Of a stretch of 64,000 bases of DNA, positions 26,981 to 36,710 are shown in pieces (the first letter of the stretch is position 1; every line of letters begins with the position of its first letter). Source of the stretch: CAVYXF01 sp963772335 (lineage in GTDB: Bacteria; Pseudomonadota; Alphaproteobacteria; Rhizobiales; Rhodomicrobiaceae); the NCBI GenBank assembly GCA_963772335.1, contig CAVYXF010000001.1, positions 186,001 through 250,000 on the forward strand, written 5' to 3'. Both the position numbers and the translations under genes were made by a program. Under the pieces are notes generated by a model. It saw nothing but the letters and a program-made list of their open reading frames with translations. It did not search any database and was not told where the DNA came from.

Positions 26981-28126
26981 ATGGATTTTATAACCAATTC
27001 GGGCATCTGGTCTGCGCTGACCTATGTGGTGCCGTTTCTCGTCGTGCTGGGCGTGGTGGTGTTCGTGCACGAGATGGGCCACTTCCTCGTCGCCCGTTTT
27101 TTCGGCGTTGCGGTCGATGCCTTTTCCATCGGCTTTGGACCGGAGCTGTTCGGCTTCAAGGACCGGCACGGCACCAGATGGCGCGTGGCGGCCGTTCCCC
27201 TTGGCGGCTATGTGAAATTCAAAGGCGACGAGAACGCCGCCAGCATGCCGAGTTGCGAGGAGCTGAGCCGCATGACCGAGGAGGAAAGGCGGGGGAATTT
27301 CCACGCCAAGCCGGTTGGCCAGCGCGCGGCCGTGGTCGCCGCCGGGCCGGCCGCCAATTTCCTGCTGGCCATCGTTATCCTCACCTTCTGGTTCACTTTC
27401 GTCGGCAAGGCGATTCTGGAACCCCGCGTGGAGACGGTCGAGCCAGGCAGCGCAGCACAGGCGGCCGGCATCAAGCCGGGCGATCTGATCGTCGCAATCG
27501 GTGGTTCGCGGGTTGAGAGCTTCGACGAGGTGCAGCGCGCGGTGATGCTCAACGCCGATACCCCGCTCCAGGTTGTGGTTGAGCGCGACGGCCAGGAAGT
27601 GCCGCTGACGGCAACGCCGCGGCTGGAGGAGCGCAAGGACCGGTTCGGCAATGTCATGAAAATCGGTCTGCTCGGCATAGGCCGGCCGACCAAGCCGGAA
27701 GATGTGAAAATCCGCCGCTATGATCCGCTTTCGGCCTTTGGCGTCGGCCTGTCGGAAACCTGGTTCTGGACCAAGCAGCCACTGGTCTTCATCCAGAAGC
27801 TGGTGACCGGTCAGGCTTCGTCCGACCAGCTCGGCGGTCCGATTCGGATTGCGCAGCTCTCCCGCGAGGTGGCCTCGGTCAGCGTTCTGGAGCTCGTGCG
27901 CTGGATCGCGATCATTTCGATTAATATTGGACTCCTGAACCTTTTCCCCATCCCGCTCCTGGATGGGGGGCACCTGTTATTCTATGGCATAGAAGCCATA
28001 CGTGGTCGGCCACTCAGCGAGCGAACCTTAGAAATCGGTTTTCGAATTGGCTTCGCGCTGGTGATCATGTTAATGATCTTCGCGACACGCAATGATGTGA
28101 TTCATCTCCTTCGCCGTATCGGATAG
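26981..28126 (+). CDS. rseP: Site-2 (RIP) zinc metalloprotease
   Basis: 381 residues from the ATG at 26981, which has GGAG nine bases upstream. The zinc site HEMGH lies in VVVFVHEMGHFLVARFFG in the first transmembrane segment. One PDZ domain follows (about 130-220), and the C-terminal active-site segment is NLFPIPLLDGGHL. Intramembrane proteases of this group cleave anti-sigma factors and remnant signal peptides. The position between dxr and bamA is the classic one. Confidence 0.96.
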   Translation: MDFITNSGIWSALTYVVPFLVVLGVVVFVHEMGHFLVARFFGVAVDAFSIGFGPELFGFKDRHGTRWRVAAVPLGGYVKFKGDENAASMPSCEELSRMTEEERRGNFHAKPVGQRAAVVAAGPAANFLLAIVILTFWFTFVGKAILEPRVETVEPGSAAQAAGIKPGDLIVAIGGSRVESFDEVQRAVMLNADTPLQVVVERDGQEVPLTATPRLEERKDRFGNVMKIGLLGIGRPTKPEDVKIRRYDPLSAFGVGLSETWFWTKQPLVFIQKLVTGQASSDQLGGPIRIAQLSREVASVSVLELVRWIAIISINIGLLNLFPIPLLDGGHLLFYGIEAIRGRPLSERTLEIGFRIGFALVIMLMIFATRNDVIHLLRRIG

Positions 28127-28321
28127 CGGTGGTCTGTCAAAGGCTTAATGGTGAAAGCCGAAGACGGGTCGGGTTATGGAAAGCAAAGTGGCCGGGGGGC
28201 CACAACGAGCGTGCCATCTTATGACCGCTGTCGTCAGTTACGTTGCACACACAAACAGGTGGCTTGTAGGGTGACGTGCTGGCGTCTGGGGGACCGGCGT
28301 AACGGGGGCAAGAAACTTCCA

Positions 28322-30634
28322 ATGCTGCGAACAGCAATGAGCGGAATCAGAATATTGGTTTGCCTGCTGGTAGCGGTATGCACTTGGCTCGGGGGGGCTG
28401 AGGGCATCGCTACAGGTAAGGCTTACGCGCAGTCTGGCCCGGTGGTGCGCCAGATCCGGATCGTCGGGAGTAAGCGGATCGAGCCTGAGACAGTTAAATC
28501 TTACCTCACCTTCAGCGAAGGCCAGCGCTACGATAGCTATAAGGCCGATGAAAGCCTGAAGGCACTTATTGCCACCGGCCTGTTCGAGAACGTCAACATC
28601 GACCAGAATGGCGGTGTTGTCTCGGTCACGATCAGCGAGAACCCGGTCATCAACCAGGTCGCGTTCGAGGGCAATAAGGAGGTTAAGGACGACACGCTGT
28701 CGGGCGAGGTGCAGCTCAAGCCGCGCTCGGTGTTCTCCCGCGCCAAGGTGCAGGCGGACGTTCAGCGCATCCTCGATGTGTATCGCCGCTCCGGCTACTA
28801 CGCCGTCACGGTCGATGCCCAGATCATCGAGCTCGACAATGGTCGTGTGAACCTCGCCTTTGTCATCCAGGAAGGCGCGGAGACCAAGGTCCTCAGCATC
28901 ACCTTCCTGGGCAACAAAGCCTTCTCCGATTCTAATCTGCGCGGCGTCATCACCACGACGGAAAACAACTTTCTCAGCTTCCTGAAATCCACCGACGTTT
29001 ACGATCCCGACCGGCTCAATCTCGACCGCGAGCTGCTTCGCCGCTACTATCTCAAGAACGGCTATGCCGATGCCCGTGTGGTGTCCGCCGTCGCCGATCT
29101 CGACCGCAGCGGCAAGGGCTTCTTCATCACCTTCACGGTTGAGGAAGGTGAACTCTACCACTACGGCAATATCGACATCGAATCGACGCTGCCATCGATC
29201 GATCCAGCTTCGCTGCGCTCCGAATTGCTGACCACGTCCGGTGAAATCTACGACGCTGAGCGCATCGATAAGACGACGGAAAAGCTGACGATCGGCGTTG
29301 CCGAGCAAGGCTATGCCTTCGGCCAGATACGCCCGCGCATCGACCGCGATCCGGTCAACCGCACCATCGGCATCGTCTATGTCGTCGAGCAAGGGCCGCG
29401 CGTTTATATCGAGCGCCTCAATGTGGTCGGCAATGCCCGGACCCGCGACTATGTGATACGGCGTGAGCTTCGCTTGGCGGAGGGTGATGCCTATAACCGG
29501 TTGATGGTCGATCAGGCACGCCAGCGCCTCGTCAATCTGGGTTTCTTCAAGAGCGTCAAGGTGAGCCGCGATCCCGGCTCCGCTCCTGACCGGGTAATCT
29601 TGACCTTTGCCGTCGAAGAGCAGCCCACAGGCGAAATGTCGCTGGCTGGTGGCTATTCCTCGGCGGAAGGCCCGATCGCCGAAATTGCCTATACCGAGCG
29701 TAACCTGCTCGGCAAAGGTCAGTTTCTGCGCCTCAAGCTGTCCGGTAGCTTCGAAAGTGGCCAGGTCGATCTGAGCTTCACCGAGCCGCGCTTCCTGGAT
29801 AAGAACATTTCGGCTGGCTTCGATCTGTTCCACAAGGAGCAGGACTTCCAGGACGAGGCGGGCTACAACGACCGCAAGACCGGCGGCTCGCTGCGCGTGG
29901 GCTTCGCTCTGACCGACAGCGTCTGGCTGCAGCCGAACTACACCTTCATTCATGATGAGGTGTTCGACGTTAACCAGAACGCGTCAGTGGCGATCCAGCA
30001 GATCGAAGGCGATGCCAACATCTCGTCGGTCGGCTACTCGCTCAGCTATGACGCGCGCAACAACCGTCTCAATCCGACGCGCGGCGTCTACCTGATCCTG
30101 ACCCAGGACTTCGCTGGCGTGGGCGGTGACGTCAATTACCTGCGCAACGTCGCGGAAGCCCGTGGTTACTATCCGATCTATGAGGGCATCACGCTCGTCG
30201 GCCGCTTGATCGGCGGCTATATCACCGGCTGGGGCGGCGAAGATGTCCGCGCGGTGGATGCCTTCTACAAGGGCGGTGACCTCGTGCGCGGCTTCGATAA
30301 CGCAGGTCTTGGTCCGCGCGACGCGGTCACCCGCGATGCGCTGGGCGGCAAGGTCTTCTATGGCGCCACGGCCGAAGTTCGTTTCCCCTTCCCACTCATT
30401 CCGGATGAGTTGGGTCTGAGCGGCGCCGTGTTCGCCGATGCCGGTAGCCTCTATGATACCGACATCAGGGGCGTGGACCTCGACGACAGCGACACTCTTC
30501 GTTCCTCGGTCGGCGCAAGTCTGCTATGGAATTCGCCACTTGGGCCTCTGCGCGCAGACTTTGCCTATGTCATCACCAAGGCGGAATTCGACAAGGAAGA
30601 GTTCTTCCGGTTCGGCGCCTCGACCAAGTTCTGA
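28322..30634 (+). CDS. bamA: Outer-membrane protein assembly factor BamA
   Basis: 770 residues from the ATG at 28322, which gives a signal peptide (MLRTAMSGIRILVCLLVAVC and onward, cleaved near AYA-Q). Five POTRA repeats occupy about residues 40-430 (first: VRQIRIVGSKRIEPETVKSY), followed by the 16-stranded barrel, with VRGF as the conserved loop-6 motif in DLVRGFDNAG and a C-terminal Phe in FGASTKF. It inserts beta-barrel proteins into the outer membrane. Longer in-frame starts upstream lack a signal peptide. Confidence 0.96.
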   Translation: MLRTAMSGIRILVCLLVAVCTWLGGAEGIATGKAYAQSGPVVRQIRIVGSKRIEPETVKSYLTFSEGQRYDSYKADESLKALIATGLFENVNIDQNGGVVSVTISENPVINQVAFEGNKEVKDDTLSGEVQLKPRSVFSRAKVQADVQRILDVYRRSGYYAVTVDAQIIELDNGRVNLAFVIQEGAETKVLSITFLGNKAFSDSNLRGVITTTENNFLSFLKSTDVYDPDRLNLDRELLRRYYLKNGYADARVVSAVADLDRSGKGFFITFTVEEGELYHYGNIDIESTLPSIDPASLRSELLTTSGEIYDAERIDKTTEKLTIGVAEQGYAFGQIRPRIDRDPVNRTIGIVYVVEQGPRVYIERLNVVGNARTRDYVIRRELRLAEGDAYNRLMVDQARQRLVNLGFFKSVKVSRDPGSAPDRVILTFAVEEQPTGEMSLAGGYSSAEGPIAEIAYTERNLLGKGQFLRLKLSGSFESGQVDLSFTEPRFLDKNISAGFDLFHKEQDFQDEAGYNDRKTGGSLRVGFALTDSVWLQPNYTFIHDEVFDVNQNASVAIQQIEGDANISSVGYSLSYDARNNRLNPTRGVYLILTQDFAGVGGDVNYLRNVAEARGYYPIYEGITLVGRLIGGYITGWGGEDVRAVDAFYKGGDLVRGFDNAGLGPRDAVTRDALGGKVFYGATAEVRFPFPLIPDELGLSGAVFADAGSLYDTDIRGVDLDDSDTLRSSVGASLLWNSPLGPLRADFAYVITKAEFDKEEFFRFGASTKF

Positions 30635-30657
30635 GCCGCAGGCCTCCTGTAACAGAG

Positions 30658-30687
30658 AGAAGGCCCCAAAGCTGGGGCCTTCTTCAT
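30658..30687 (+). terminator. Intrinsic-type terminator between bamA and lpxD
   Basis: AGAAGGCCCC, loop AAAGCT, GGGGCCTTCT: perfect 10-base arms followed by a T-rich tail (TCATTT). It lies 23 bases after the bamA stop and 20 bases before lpxD. Partial read-through would still feed the lipid A genes. Confidence 0.65.
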
Positions 30688-30708
30688 TTGAGCTTAGGTC
30701 GCACGCCG

Positions 30709-31776
30709 ATGGAGCATCCCGGATTTTATGACCGCGTTGGCCCGTTCTCACTTGAGACGATTGCGGCCGAGAGCGAAGCCATCCTCACGGATACCGGCCG
30801 GGGAGGTCTTGCCGCGAGCGACATCCGGCCGCTGAACGCCGCCGGGCCCGAGGATGTGGCCTTCATCGACAACCCACGCTATCTGCCGGACCTCGCCGCG
30901 ACCAAGGCGCTCGCCTGTTTCGTTCACGACAAATATGCCGGGCGCGTTCCGCAAGGGACGGTTGCCCTGGTCACGCCGGAACCCTATCGCGCCTATGCCA
31001 AGGCTTTGGCGCTGTTCTATCCGGAGGCGGGACATCCCAAAGCCGGCTGGCCGGCCGAGGGCGCGAACCCACTCGTCCATCCGAGCGCCAAGCTGGAAGA
31101 CGGCGTTATCGTCGAGGTGGGTAGCATCATCGGCCCGGAAGCCCAGATCGGCTCTGGAACGCGGATCGCTGCCGGCGCGGTGATCGGCTATCGCTGCGCC
31201 CTCGGCCGAGACTGTTTTATCGGCCCGCGCGCGGTGATCGGCCATGCGCTGATCGGCAACAATGTTATTATCCATGCCGGCGCCTCCATTGGCCAGGACG
31301 GCTTCGGCTTCGCCATGGGGCGCGGCGGCCACTTCAAGGTCCGCCAGATTGGGCGGGTCATTATCCAGGATTGGGTGGAGATCGGCGCCAATGCGGCTAT
31401 CGATCGTGGGGCGCTGCGCGACACCGTGATCGGCGAAGGAACGAAGATTGATAATCTTGTGCAGATTGGCCATAACGTCGTGGTCGGCAGGCATTGCGTC
31501 CTCGTCGGCCAGGTCGGCATTTCCGGCAGCACCGTGCTGGAAGATTTCGTGGTGATGGGCGGTCAGAGCGGGACGGTCGGGCATATCACGCTCGGTGCCG
31601 GCGCTCAGATTGCCGGCAATAGCGGCGTGGCCGAAAGCGTGCCGCGAGGCGCCCGCTGGGGAGGCACGCCGGCAAAACCGCTCAAGCAGTGGGCGCGGGA
31701 GGTTGCGCTGCTCAAGTGGATGGTGTCCCGCTTCAGCGGCGCGAAATTGAAAGGCCTTGCGAAACTCGACGAGTGA
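30709..31776 (+). CDS. lpxD: UDP-3-O-(3-hydroxyacyl)glucosamine N-acyltransferase
   Basis: 355 residues from the ATG at 30709. The N-terminal uridine-binding domain (about 1-110) leads into a left-handed beta-helix of hexapeptide repeats (about 110-310), for example HPSAKLEDGVIVEVGSIIG, with the catalytic His in IGHNVVVGRHC. It adds the second acyl chain of lipid A. It sits in the lpxD-fabZ-lpxA-lpxI-lpxB order typical of Alphaproteobacteria. Confidence 0.96.
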   Translation: MEHPGFYDRVGPFSLETIAAESEAILTDTGRGGLAASDIRPLNAAGPEDVAFIDNPRYLPDLAATKALACFVHDKYAGRVPQGTVALVTPEPYRAYAKALALFYPEAGHPKAGWPAEGANPLVHPSAKLEDGVIVEVGSIIGPEAQIGSGTRIAAGAVIGYRCALGRDCFIGPRAVIGHALIGNNVIIHAGASIGQDGFGFAMGRGGHFKVRQIGRVIIQDWVEIGANAAIDRGALRDTVIGEGTKIDNLVQIGHNVVVGRHCVLVGQVGISGSTVLEDFVVMGGQSGTVGHITLGAGAQIAGNSGVAESVPRGARWGGTPAKPLKQWAREVALLKWMVSRFSGAKLKGLAKLDE

Positions 31777-31817
31777 CCGTTGCGTTGCGAGACGGAGGCA
31801 AGCAGGAGAGAGCGACA

Positions 31818-32318
31818 GTGACAAACGACGTGCCGCCCGCATCGACGCTCGGGACAGCCGATATCACCCGGGTGCTCCGCCTCTTACCGCATCGCTATCC
31901 GTTCTTGATGATCGACAGGATCATCGATATCGACGCTGACAGTTCGGCCACGGGCATCAAAAATGTCAGCATCAACGAGCCGTTCTTCCAGGGCCATTTC
32001 CCGAATTATCCGGTGATGCCGGGCGTACTGCTAATCGAGGGCATGGCGCAGACGGCCGGCGCGATCTGCGTTGCTCATGTGGGTGAGACCTATCAGCCGC
32101 AGCTCGTCTATTTCATGGGCATCGAGCGGGCAAAATTCCGCAGGCCCGTGATGCCGGGCGACACCGTTCACTTCCACGTCAAAAAGCTGCGCAATCGCGG
32201 ACCGGTCTGGCGCTTTGCCTGCGAGGCCAAGGTCGAGGGCAACCTTGTTGCCGAGGCCGAAATCAGCGCCATGATCGTTGATCCGGCCAAGAATCAAGGG
32301 GGAGATAAATCGCTTTGA
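31818..32318 (+). CDS. fabZ: 3-hydroxyacyl-ACP dehydratase FabZ
   Basis: 166 residues starting with GTG at 31818, preceded by CAGGAGAGAG. LLPHRYPFLMID and GHFPNYPVMPGVLLIEGMAQ hold the catalytic His and Glu of the hot-dog fold. It dehydrates 3-hydroxyacyl-ACP in fatty-acid elongation and so competes with LpxA and LpxD for the same substrate, which explains its position among the lipid A genes. Its TGA overlaps the lpxA ATG by one base. Confidence 0.96.
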   Translation: MTNDVPPASTLGTADITRVLRLLPHRYPFLMIDRIIDIDADSSATGIKNVSINEPFFQGHFPNYPVMPGVLLIEGMAQTAGAICVAHVGETYQPQLVYFMGIERAKFRRPVMPGDTVHFHVKKLRNRGPVWRFACEAKVEGNLVAEAEISAMIVDPAKNQGGDKSL

Positions 32319-33160
32319 TGCCGCCCGCCGCAACCGAGCGCACGGCGCCTGCTACCGGCCCCGCCATCCATTCCACCGCCATCATCGAGCCCGGCGCCGA
32401 AATTGCCCCCGGCGTTCAGATCGGACCGTTCTCGGTAATCGGCCCACAGGTTGTGCTGCGCGAAGGCGTGCGCATCCATTCGCATGTCGTCATCGCCGGG
32501 AGCACCGAAATTGGCGAAGGAAGCGAAGTCTTCCCATTCGCCTCGCTTGGCAATGCGCCGCAGGACCGCAAATTTCGCGGCGAGGAAAGCCGTTTGGTGA
32601 TCGGGGCACGCAATGTCATCCGCGAGTATGTGACGATGAACCCCGGCACGGAGCAGGGCGGCCTCATAACGCGCGTTGGCAATAACGGGCTGTTCCTCAC
32701 CGGCGCTCACGTCGCCCATGACTGCCAGATCGGCGACAATGTACTATTGGTCAATAATGCCACGCTTGGCGGTCATTGTGTGATTGAGGACTTCGCCTCG
32801 ATCGGCGGGCTTTCCGCCGTCCATCAATTCGTGCGCGTCGGCGCCTATGCCTTTATCGGGGGCATGTCGGGGGTGGAGAACGATGTCATCCCGTTCGGCA
32901 TGGCGCTCGGCAACCGGGCGCATCTGGCCGGCCTCAACATCGTGGGCCTGAAGCGGCGCAATTTCGACCGCGAGCAGATCCACACGCTGCGCAAGGCATA
33001 CCGGATGCTGTTCGCAACCGAGGGGACGCTGCTCGAACGTCTCGACGATGTCGAGAAGATGTTCCCCGAGGATGAATCGGTGCAGCGTATCGTGCAGTTC
33101 ATCAAGGCCGATTCCAGCCGCTCCTTCTGTGTGCCACGGAGCAGCGGCAACGGCGCGTGA
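32318..33160 (+). CDS. lpxA: UDP-N-acetylglucosamine O-acyltransferase
   Basis: 280 residues. The first 190 are hexapeptide repeats (IHSTAIIEPGAEIAPGVQIG) forming the left-handed beta-helix, with the catalytic His in GAHVAHDCQIGD. The C-terminal helical domain starts near RRNFDREQIHTLRKAYRML. It performs the first acylation of lipid A synthesis. The ATG at 32318 was preferred to the TTG three bases earlier; the site GGGGGAG is upstream within fabZ. Confidence 0.96.
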   Translation: MPPAATERTAPATGPAIHSTAIIEPGAEIAPGVQIGPFSVIGPQVVLREGVRIHSHVVIAGSTEIGEGSEVFPFASLGNAPQDRKFRGEESRLVIGARNVIREYVTMNPGTEQGGLITRVGNNGLFLTGAHVAHDCQIGDNVLLVNNATLGGHCVIEDFASIGGLSAVHQFVRVGAYAFIGGMSGVENDVIPFGMALGNRAHLAGLNIVGLKRRNFDREQIHTLRKAYRMLFATEGTLLERLDDVEKMFPEDESVQRIVQFIKADSSRSFCVPRSSGNGA

Positions 33161-33187
33161 GCCGGCAATTTCCGTGAGGCGGCCGCC

Positions 33188-34039
33188 ATGGCCACGAGCG
33201 CCCATCAGCAATGCCTCGGTGTCCTCGCCTGTGGCGGGGCGATGCCGCTTGCTGTGTGCGAGGCGGCCATTGCCCAGGGGCGGCAGGTGCATGTGGTGGC
33301 GCTGCAAGGCGTGACCGACCCGGCCATCGCGCGCTTTCCGCATGACTGGGTGCGACTGGGCCAGGTGGGCAAGCTTTTACAGTCGCTGCGCCGCGCCGGC
33401 TGCCAGGATCTGGTGCTGATCGGCGCTCTGCGCCGACCGAATCTGCGCAAGATCGGCTTCGATCGCGGGTTTCTCTGGCATGCTCGGACCATCCTTGGGC
33501 TCACGCGCGGCGGCGATGATAGCGTGCTGCGACGCGTCGTACGGTTTTTCGAGGCCGAAGGATTCCGCGTACGCGGTGCGCATGAGATCGTGCCCTCGCT
33601 GACTGCGCCGGAAGGAGTACTTGGCTGCCTGGCGCCAGAGAAGGAAGCGGAGACGGATATCGCGCGCGGTCTTGCCGTGCTGGGCGCGCTCGCGCCCTTC
33701 GATGTCGGCCAATCCGTGGTTGTGGCCAGGTGCCATGTGCTTGGCGTTGAGGCGGCGGAGGGGACCGATGCCATGCTGGAGCGCTGCGCAAGGGTGCGTC
33801 AGTGGGGCGGCCGTGGACGCTCCGGCGTGCTCGTCAAGGCACCCAAGCGCGGCCAGGAACTGCGCATCGACATGCCGGTGATCGGCGCCCGCACGGTCGA
33901 GCTTGCGGCGCTTGCGGGCCTCACGGGCATTGCGGTTGCAGCGGGACAAGTTATGATTGCCGAGCAAGCGGACATGATCGATCTGGCAGACCGTCACGGA
34001 CTCTTCGTCATCGGCGTCAGCCCAGCCGCTTCGCAGTAA
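33188..34039 (+). CDS. lpxI: UDP-2,3-diacylglucosamine pyrophosphatase LpxI
   Basis: 283 residues (family formerly DUF1009). LGVLACGGAMPLAVCEAA opens the N-terminal domain. The catalytic region includes TRGGDDSVLRRVVRFFEAEG and GTDAMLERCARVRQWGGRGR, with the conserved Asp residues. It hydrolyses UDP-diacyl-GlcN to the lipid X precursor for LpxB. It replaces the unrelated LpxH used by Gammaproteobacteria, and the neighbours lpxA and lpxB confirm the assignment. Confidence 0.94.
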   Translation: MATSAHQQCLGVLACGGAMPLAVCEAAIAQGRQVHVVALQGVTDPAIARFPHDWVRLGQVGKLLQSLRRAGCQDLVLIGALRRPNLRKIGFDRGFLWHARTILGLTRGGDDSVLRRVVRFFEAEGFRVRGAHEIVPSLTAPEGVLGCLAPEKEAETDIARGLAVLGALAPFDVGQSVVVARCHVLGVEAAEGTDAMLERCARVRQWGGRGRSGVLVKAPKRGQELRIDMPVIGARTVELAALAGLTGIAVAAGQVMIAEQADMIDLADRHGLFVIGVSPAASQ

Positions 34040-34078
34040 GACGGTAAGCGGGCGGCCTGCGCCCGCCGGAGAGAGCCC

Positions 34079-35311
34079 TTGAAACCACGCACGCGCCGCA
34101 TTTTCATCGTGGCCGGAGAGCATTCGGGCGACCAGCTCGGCGGCAAGCTGATGGCGGCGCTGAGAAACCAGAGCGAAGACCCGATCATCTTCTCCGGTGT
34201 AGGCGGCGAGACCATGGAAGCGCAGGGCATGCGCTCGATCTTTCCCTTGTCCGATGTTGCCGTGATGGGGCCGCTCGCCATCCTTGCCCGGCTGCCTAAG
34301 CTGGTCCGGCGCGTCTATCGGGCCGTCGATGCCGCGCTCAAAGCCGAGCCGGATGCGGTGATTATCATCGACTCCCCCGAATTCACCCACCCGATCGCCA
34401 AGCGCATTCGTAAGAAGCGCCCGCTGATCCCGATCATCGACTATGTCTCGCCGAGTGTGTGGGCCTGGCGGCCGGGCCGCGCGAAAAAGATGAAGCCCTA
34501 TGTCGATCATCTGCTCGCCATCCTGCCATTCGAGCCCGCCGCCCATGAGCGGCTTGGCGGGCCGCCCTGCACCTATGTCGGCCATCCGCTGATCGAGAAA
34601 ATGGACTGGATCCGCGGCCTCGACACCCAGGAGCTTGCCCGGCGTCTGGGCCTCGCCCCGGAGCGCCCAGTGCTGGTGGTACTCCCCGGGAGCCGCCCCA
34701 CCGAGGTGCGCCGGCTGATGCAGCCTTTCGGCGAGACGGTAAAGCGGGTTCAGCAGCATCTCGGCGAAATCGAGGTGATCATTCCGGCGGTCGCCTCGGT
34801 TCGCCCGCTGATCGAGGCAGGGATCGAGGATTGGCCGCTCAGGCCGCATCTCGTTGCCGGCGAGAGCGACAAATACAAGGCCTTCCGCCTCGCCGGAGCG
34901 GCACTTGCGGCCTCGGGCACGGTAACGCTGGAGCTGGCGCTTGCCGGTGTGCCGATGGTGGTCGGCTATAAGGTCGACGCGCTGGCGAGCCGGCTGCGCT
35001 TCCTGTTGAAGGTGCACTCGGTGGTCCTGGCCAATCTCGTGCTCGCCGAGAACGTGTTTCCCGAGTTTATCCAGGAAAACTGCACGCCGGAGGAGCTCAG
35101 TGCTGCGCTGATCCCGCTGCTTTTGGAGGGCTCGCCGGAGCGCGAGCGCCAATGCGCCGGCCTCGCCAACATTTCGGAGAAGATGCTGCTGGAGGGAACC
35201 ACGCCCAGCGAACGCGCCGCAGAGACCGTCCTCACAGTGCTCAGCGCGGGCATCCGCAAGCGGCTCGAGGTCGCGCCAAAGACCTCGAAAGTACGTGCCG
35301 CTCAGCGCTGA
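34079..35311 (+). CDS. lpxB: Lipid-A-disaccharide synthase
   Basis: 410 residues with a TTG start at 34079. IFIVAGEHSGDQLGGKLM is the family N-terminus. DYVSPSVWAWRPGRA and VLPGSRPTEVRRLM belong to the GT-B glycosyltransferase core, and LELALAGVPMVVGYK is near the C-terminus. It condenses lipid X with UDP-diacyl-GlcN. Its last codons overlap the convergent gltA stop by ten bases within a strong inverted repeat. Confidence 0.95.
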   Translation: MKPRTRRIFIVAGEHSGDQLGGKLMAALRNQSEDPIIFSGVGGETMEAQGMRSIFPLSDVAVMGPLAILARLPKLVRRVYRAVDAALKAEPDAVIIIDSPEFTHPIAKRIRKKRPLIPIIDYVSPSVWAWRPGRAKKMKPYVDHLLAILPFEPAAHERLGGPPCTYVGHPLIEKMDWIRGLDTQELARRLGLAPERPVLVVLPGSRPTEVRRLMQPFGETVKRVQQHLGEIEVIIPAVASVRPLIEAGIEDWPLRPHLVAGESDKYKAFRLAGAALAASGTVTLELALAGVPMVVGYKVDALASRLRFLLKVHSVVLANLVLAENVFPEFIQENCTPEELSAALIPLLLEGSPERERQCAGLANISEKMLLEGTTPSERAAETVLTVLSAGIRKRLEVAPKTSKVRAAQR

Positions 35312-35324
35312 GCGAGCGGCACGT
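35293..35324. terminator. Hairpin overlapping the convergent lpxB and gltA stops
   Basis: ACGTGCCGCTC at 35293-35303 and its exact inverse GAGCGGCACGT at 35314-35324 enclose ten bases. The element contains the last codons and stop of both genes. With 11-base arms it is a plausible bidirectional termination structure, although neither side has a strong T-run. Confidence 0.5.
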
Positions 35325-36636
35325 AATCGCGCATGGCCGGGCCGACATAGAGCTGGCGCGGGCGGCCGATGCGCTGATCGTCGTCCTCGATCATCTCCTT
35401 CCACTGTGCGACCCAGCCGACAGTGCGGGCAATGGCGAACAGCACGGTGAACATCGAGGTCGGGAAGCCGAGCGCCTTTAGTGTGATGCCGGAGTAGAAG
35501 TCGATATTGGGATAGAGCTTCTTCTCGACGAAGTACTCATCCTCCAGCGCGATCTTCTCCAGCTCCATGGCGACCTGCAGAAGCGGATCGTTCTTGATGC
35601 CGACGATATCGAGCACTTCCTTGCAGGTCTTCTGCATCACCCGTGCGCGCGGATCGTAGTTCTTATAGACCCGGTGGCCGAAGCCCATCAGCCGGAACGG
35701 ATCGTTCTTGTCCTTGGCTCGTCTAATATATTCGGGAATGCGATCGACTGTGCCGATCTCCATCAGCATCTTCAGCGCCGCTTCGTTCGCCCCGCCATGG
35801 GCCGGCCCCCACAGGCACGCGATGCCGGCGGCGATACAGGCGAAGGGATTGGCGCCGGAGGAGCCCGCCAGACGCACCGTCGAAGTGGAGGCGTTCTGCT
35901 CATGGTCGGCATGGAGAACGAAGATGCGGTCCATCGCCCGGGCGAGCACCGGATTGACCACATATTCCTCGCAAGGAACCGCGAAGCTCATATGCAGGAA
36001 GTTGGAGGCGTATTCGAGATTGTTGCGCGGATAGACGAAGGGCTGCCCGACGGCATATTTGTAGGCCATTGCGGCGATGGTCGGCATTTTGGCGATCAGG
36101 CGGATCGAAGCGATATCGCGCTGCACCGGATCGTTGATGTCGGTCGAGTCGTGATAGAAGGCCGAGAGGGCACCGACCACACCCACCATGACCGCCATCG
36201 GATGCGCATCACGCCGGAAGCCAGTGTAGAACCGGTTCATCTGCTCGTGCACCATGGTGTGGTAGGTGACGCGGTTCTTGAAGTCGAAATATTGTTCCTG
36301 GTCGGGGAGCTCGCCGTAAAGCAGGAGATGGCAGGTCTCGAGGAAATTGCCCTGCTCGGCGAGCTGGTCGATCGGATAGCCGCGATAGAGCAGGGTGCCT
36401 TCTTCACCGTCGATGAAAGTAATGGTGGATCGGCAGCTTGCCGTCGAGGTGAAGCCCGGGTCGTAGGTGAAAGCACCCGTCCGGCCGTAAAACGTAGAGA
36501 TATCGACGACGTCGGGTCCAATCGAACCCGAATAAACCGGGAAGTCGTACTGTTTGCCGGCTATGGTAAAGCTTGCGTTGGGTTGCTCGTCTACCCCGTC
36601 TTGCTTTTGCCCGGGAACCGCGCCCATGAGGGTCAT
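35302..36636 (-). CDS. gltA: Citrate synthase (type II)
   Basis: 444 residues, the length of the hexameric NADH-sensitive type. The catalytic His motif is FVLHADHEQNAST, and the second His with the Asp region is MGFGHRVYKNYDPRARVMQK. It condenses acetyl-CoA and oxaloacetate at entry to the TCA cycle. The ATG at 36636 has AGGAG upstream. A good promoter is visible at 36711-36739. Confidence 0.96.
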   Translation of the reverse strand: MTLMGAVPGQKQDGVDEQPNASFTIAGKQYDFPVYSGSIGPDVVDISTFYGRTGAFTYDPGFTSTASCRSTITFIDGEEGTLLYRGYPIDQLAEQGNFLETCHLLLYGELPDQEQYFDFKNRVTYHTMVHEQMNRFYTGFRRDAHPMAVMVGVVGALSAFYHDSTDINDPVQRDIASIRLIAKMPTIAAMAYKYAVGQPFVYPRNNLEYASNFLHMSFAVPCEEYVVNPVLARAMDRIFVLHADHEQNASTSTVRLAGSSGANPFACIAAGIACLWGPAHGGANEAALKMLMEIGTVDRIPEYIRRAKDKNDPFRLMGFGHRVYKNYDPRARVMQKTCKEVLDIVGIKNDPLLQVAMELEKIALEDEYFVEKKLYPNIDFYSGITLKALGFPTSMFTVLFAIARTVGWVAQWKEMIEDDDQRIGRPRQLYVGPAMRDYVPLAQR

Positions 36637-36710
36637 GACTCGTCTCCTTGCGATCAGCCGTGCTCGCGCTCGTGGCTACACTGGCAGCAAATTGCTGCAC
36701 TGCATAGGGG

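Noticed and set aside
28148..28321. Extending bamA upstream to 28148
   Set aside because: The extra 58 residues have no conserved sequence and place the signal peptide in the interior; the start at 28322 gives a normal export signal.
28238..29953. A long open frame antisense to bamA (about 571 codons)
   Set aside because: It has no signal, motif or start context and lies wholly opposite a well-supported gene.
33377..35404. A long open frame antisense to lpxI and lpxB (about 675 codons)
   Set aside because: The true genes on the plus strand have all their active-site motifs; the antisense frame has none.
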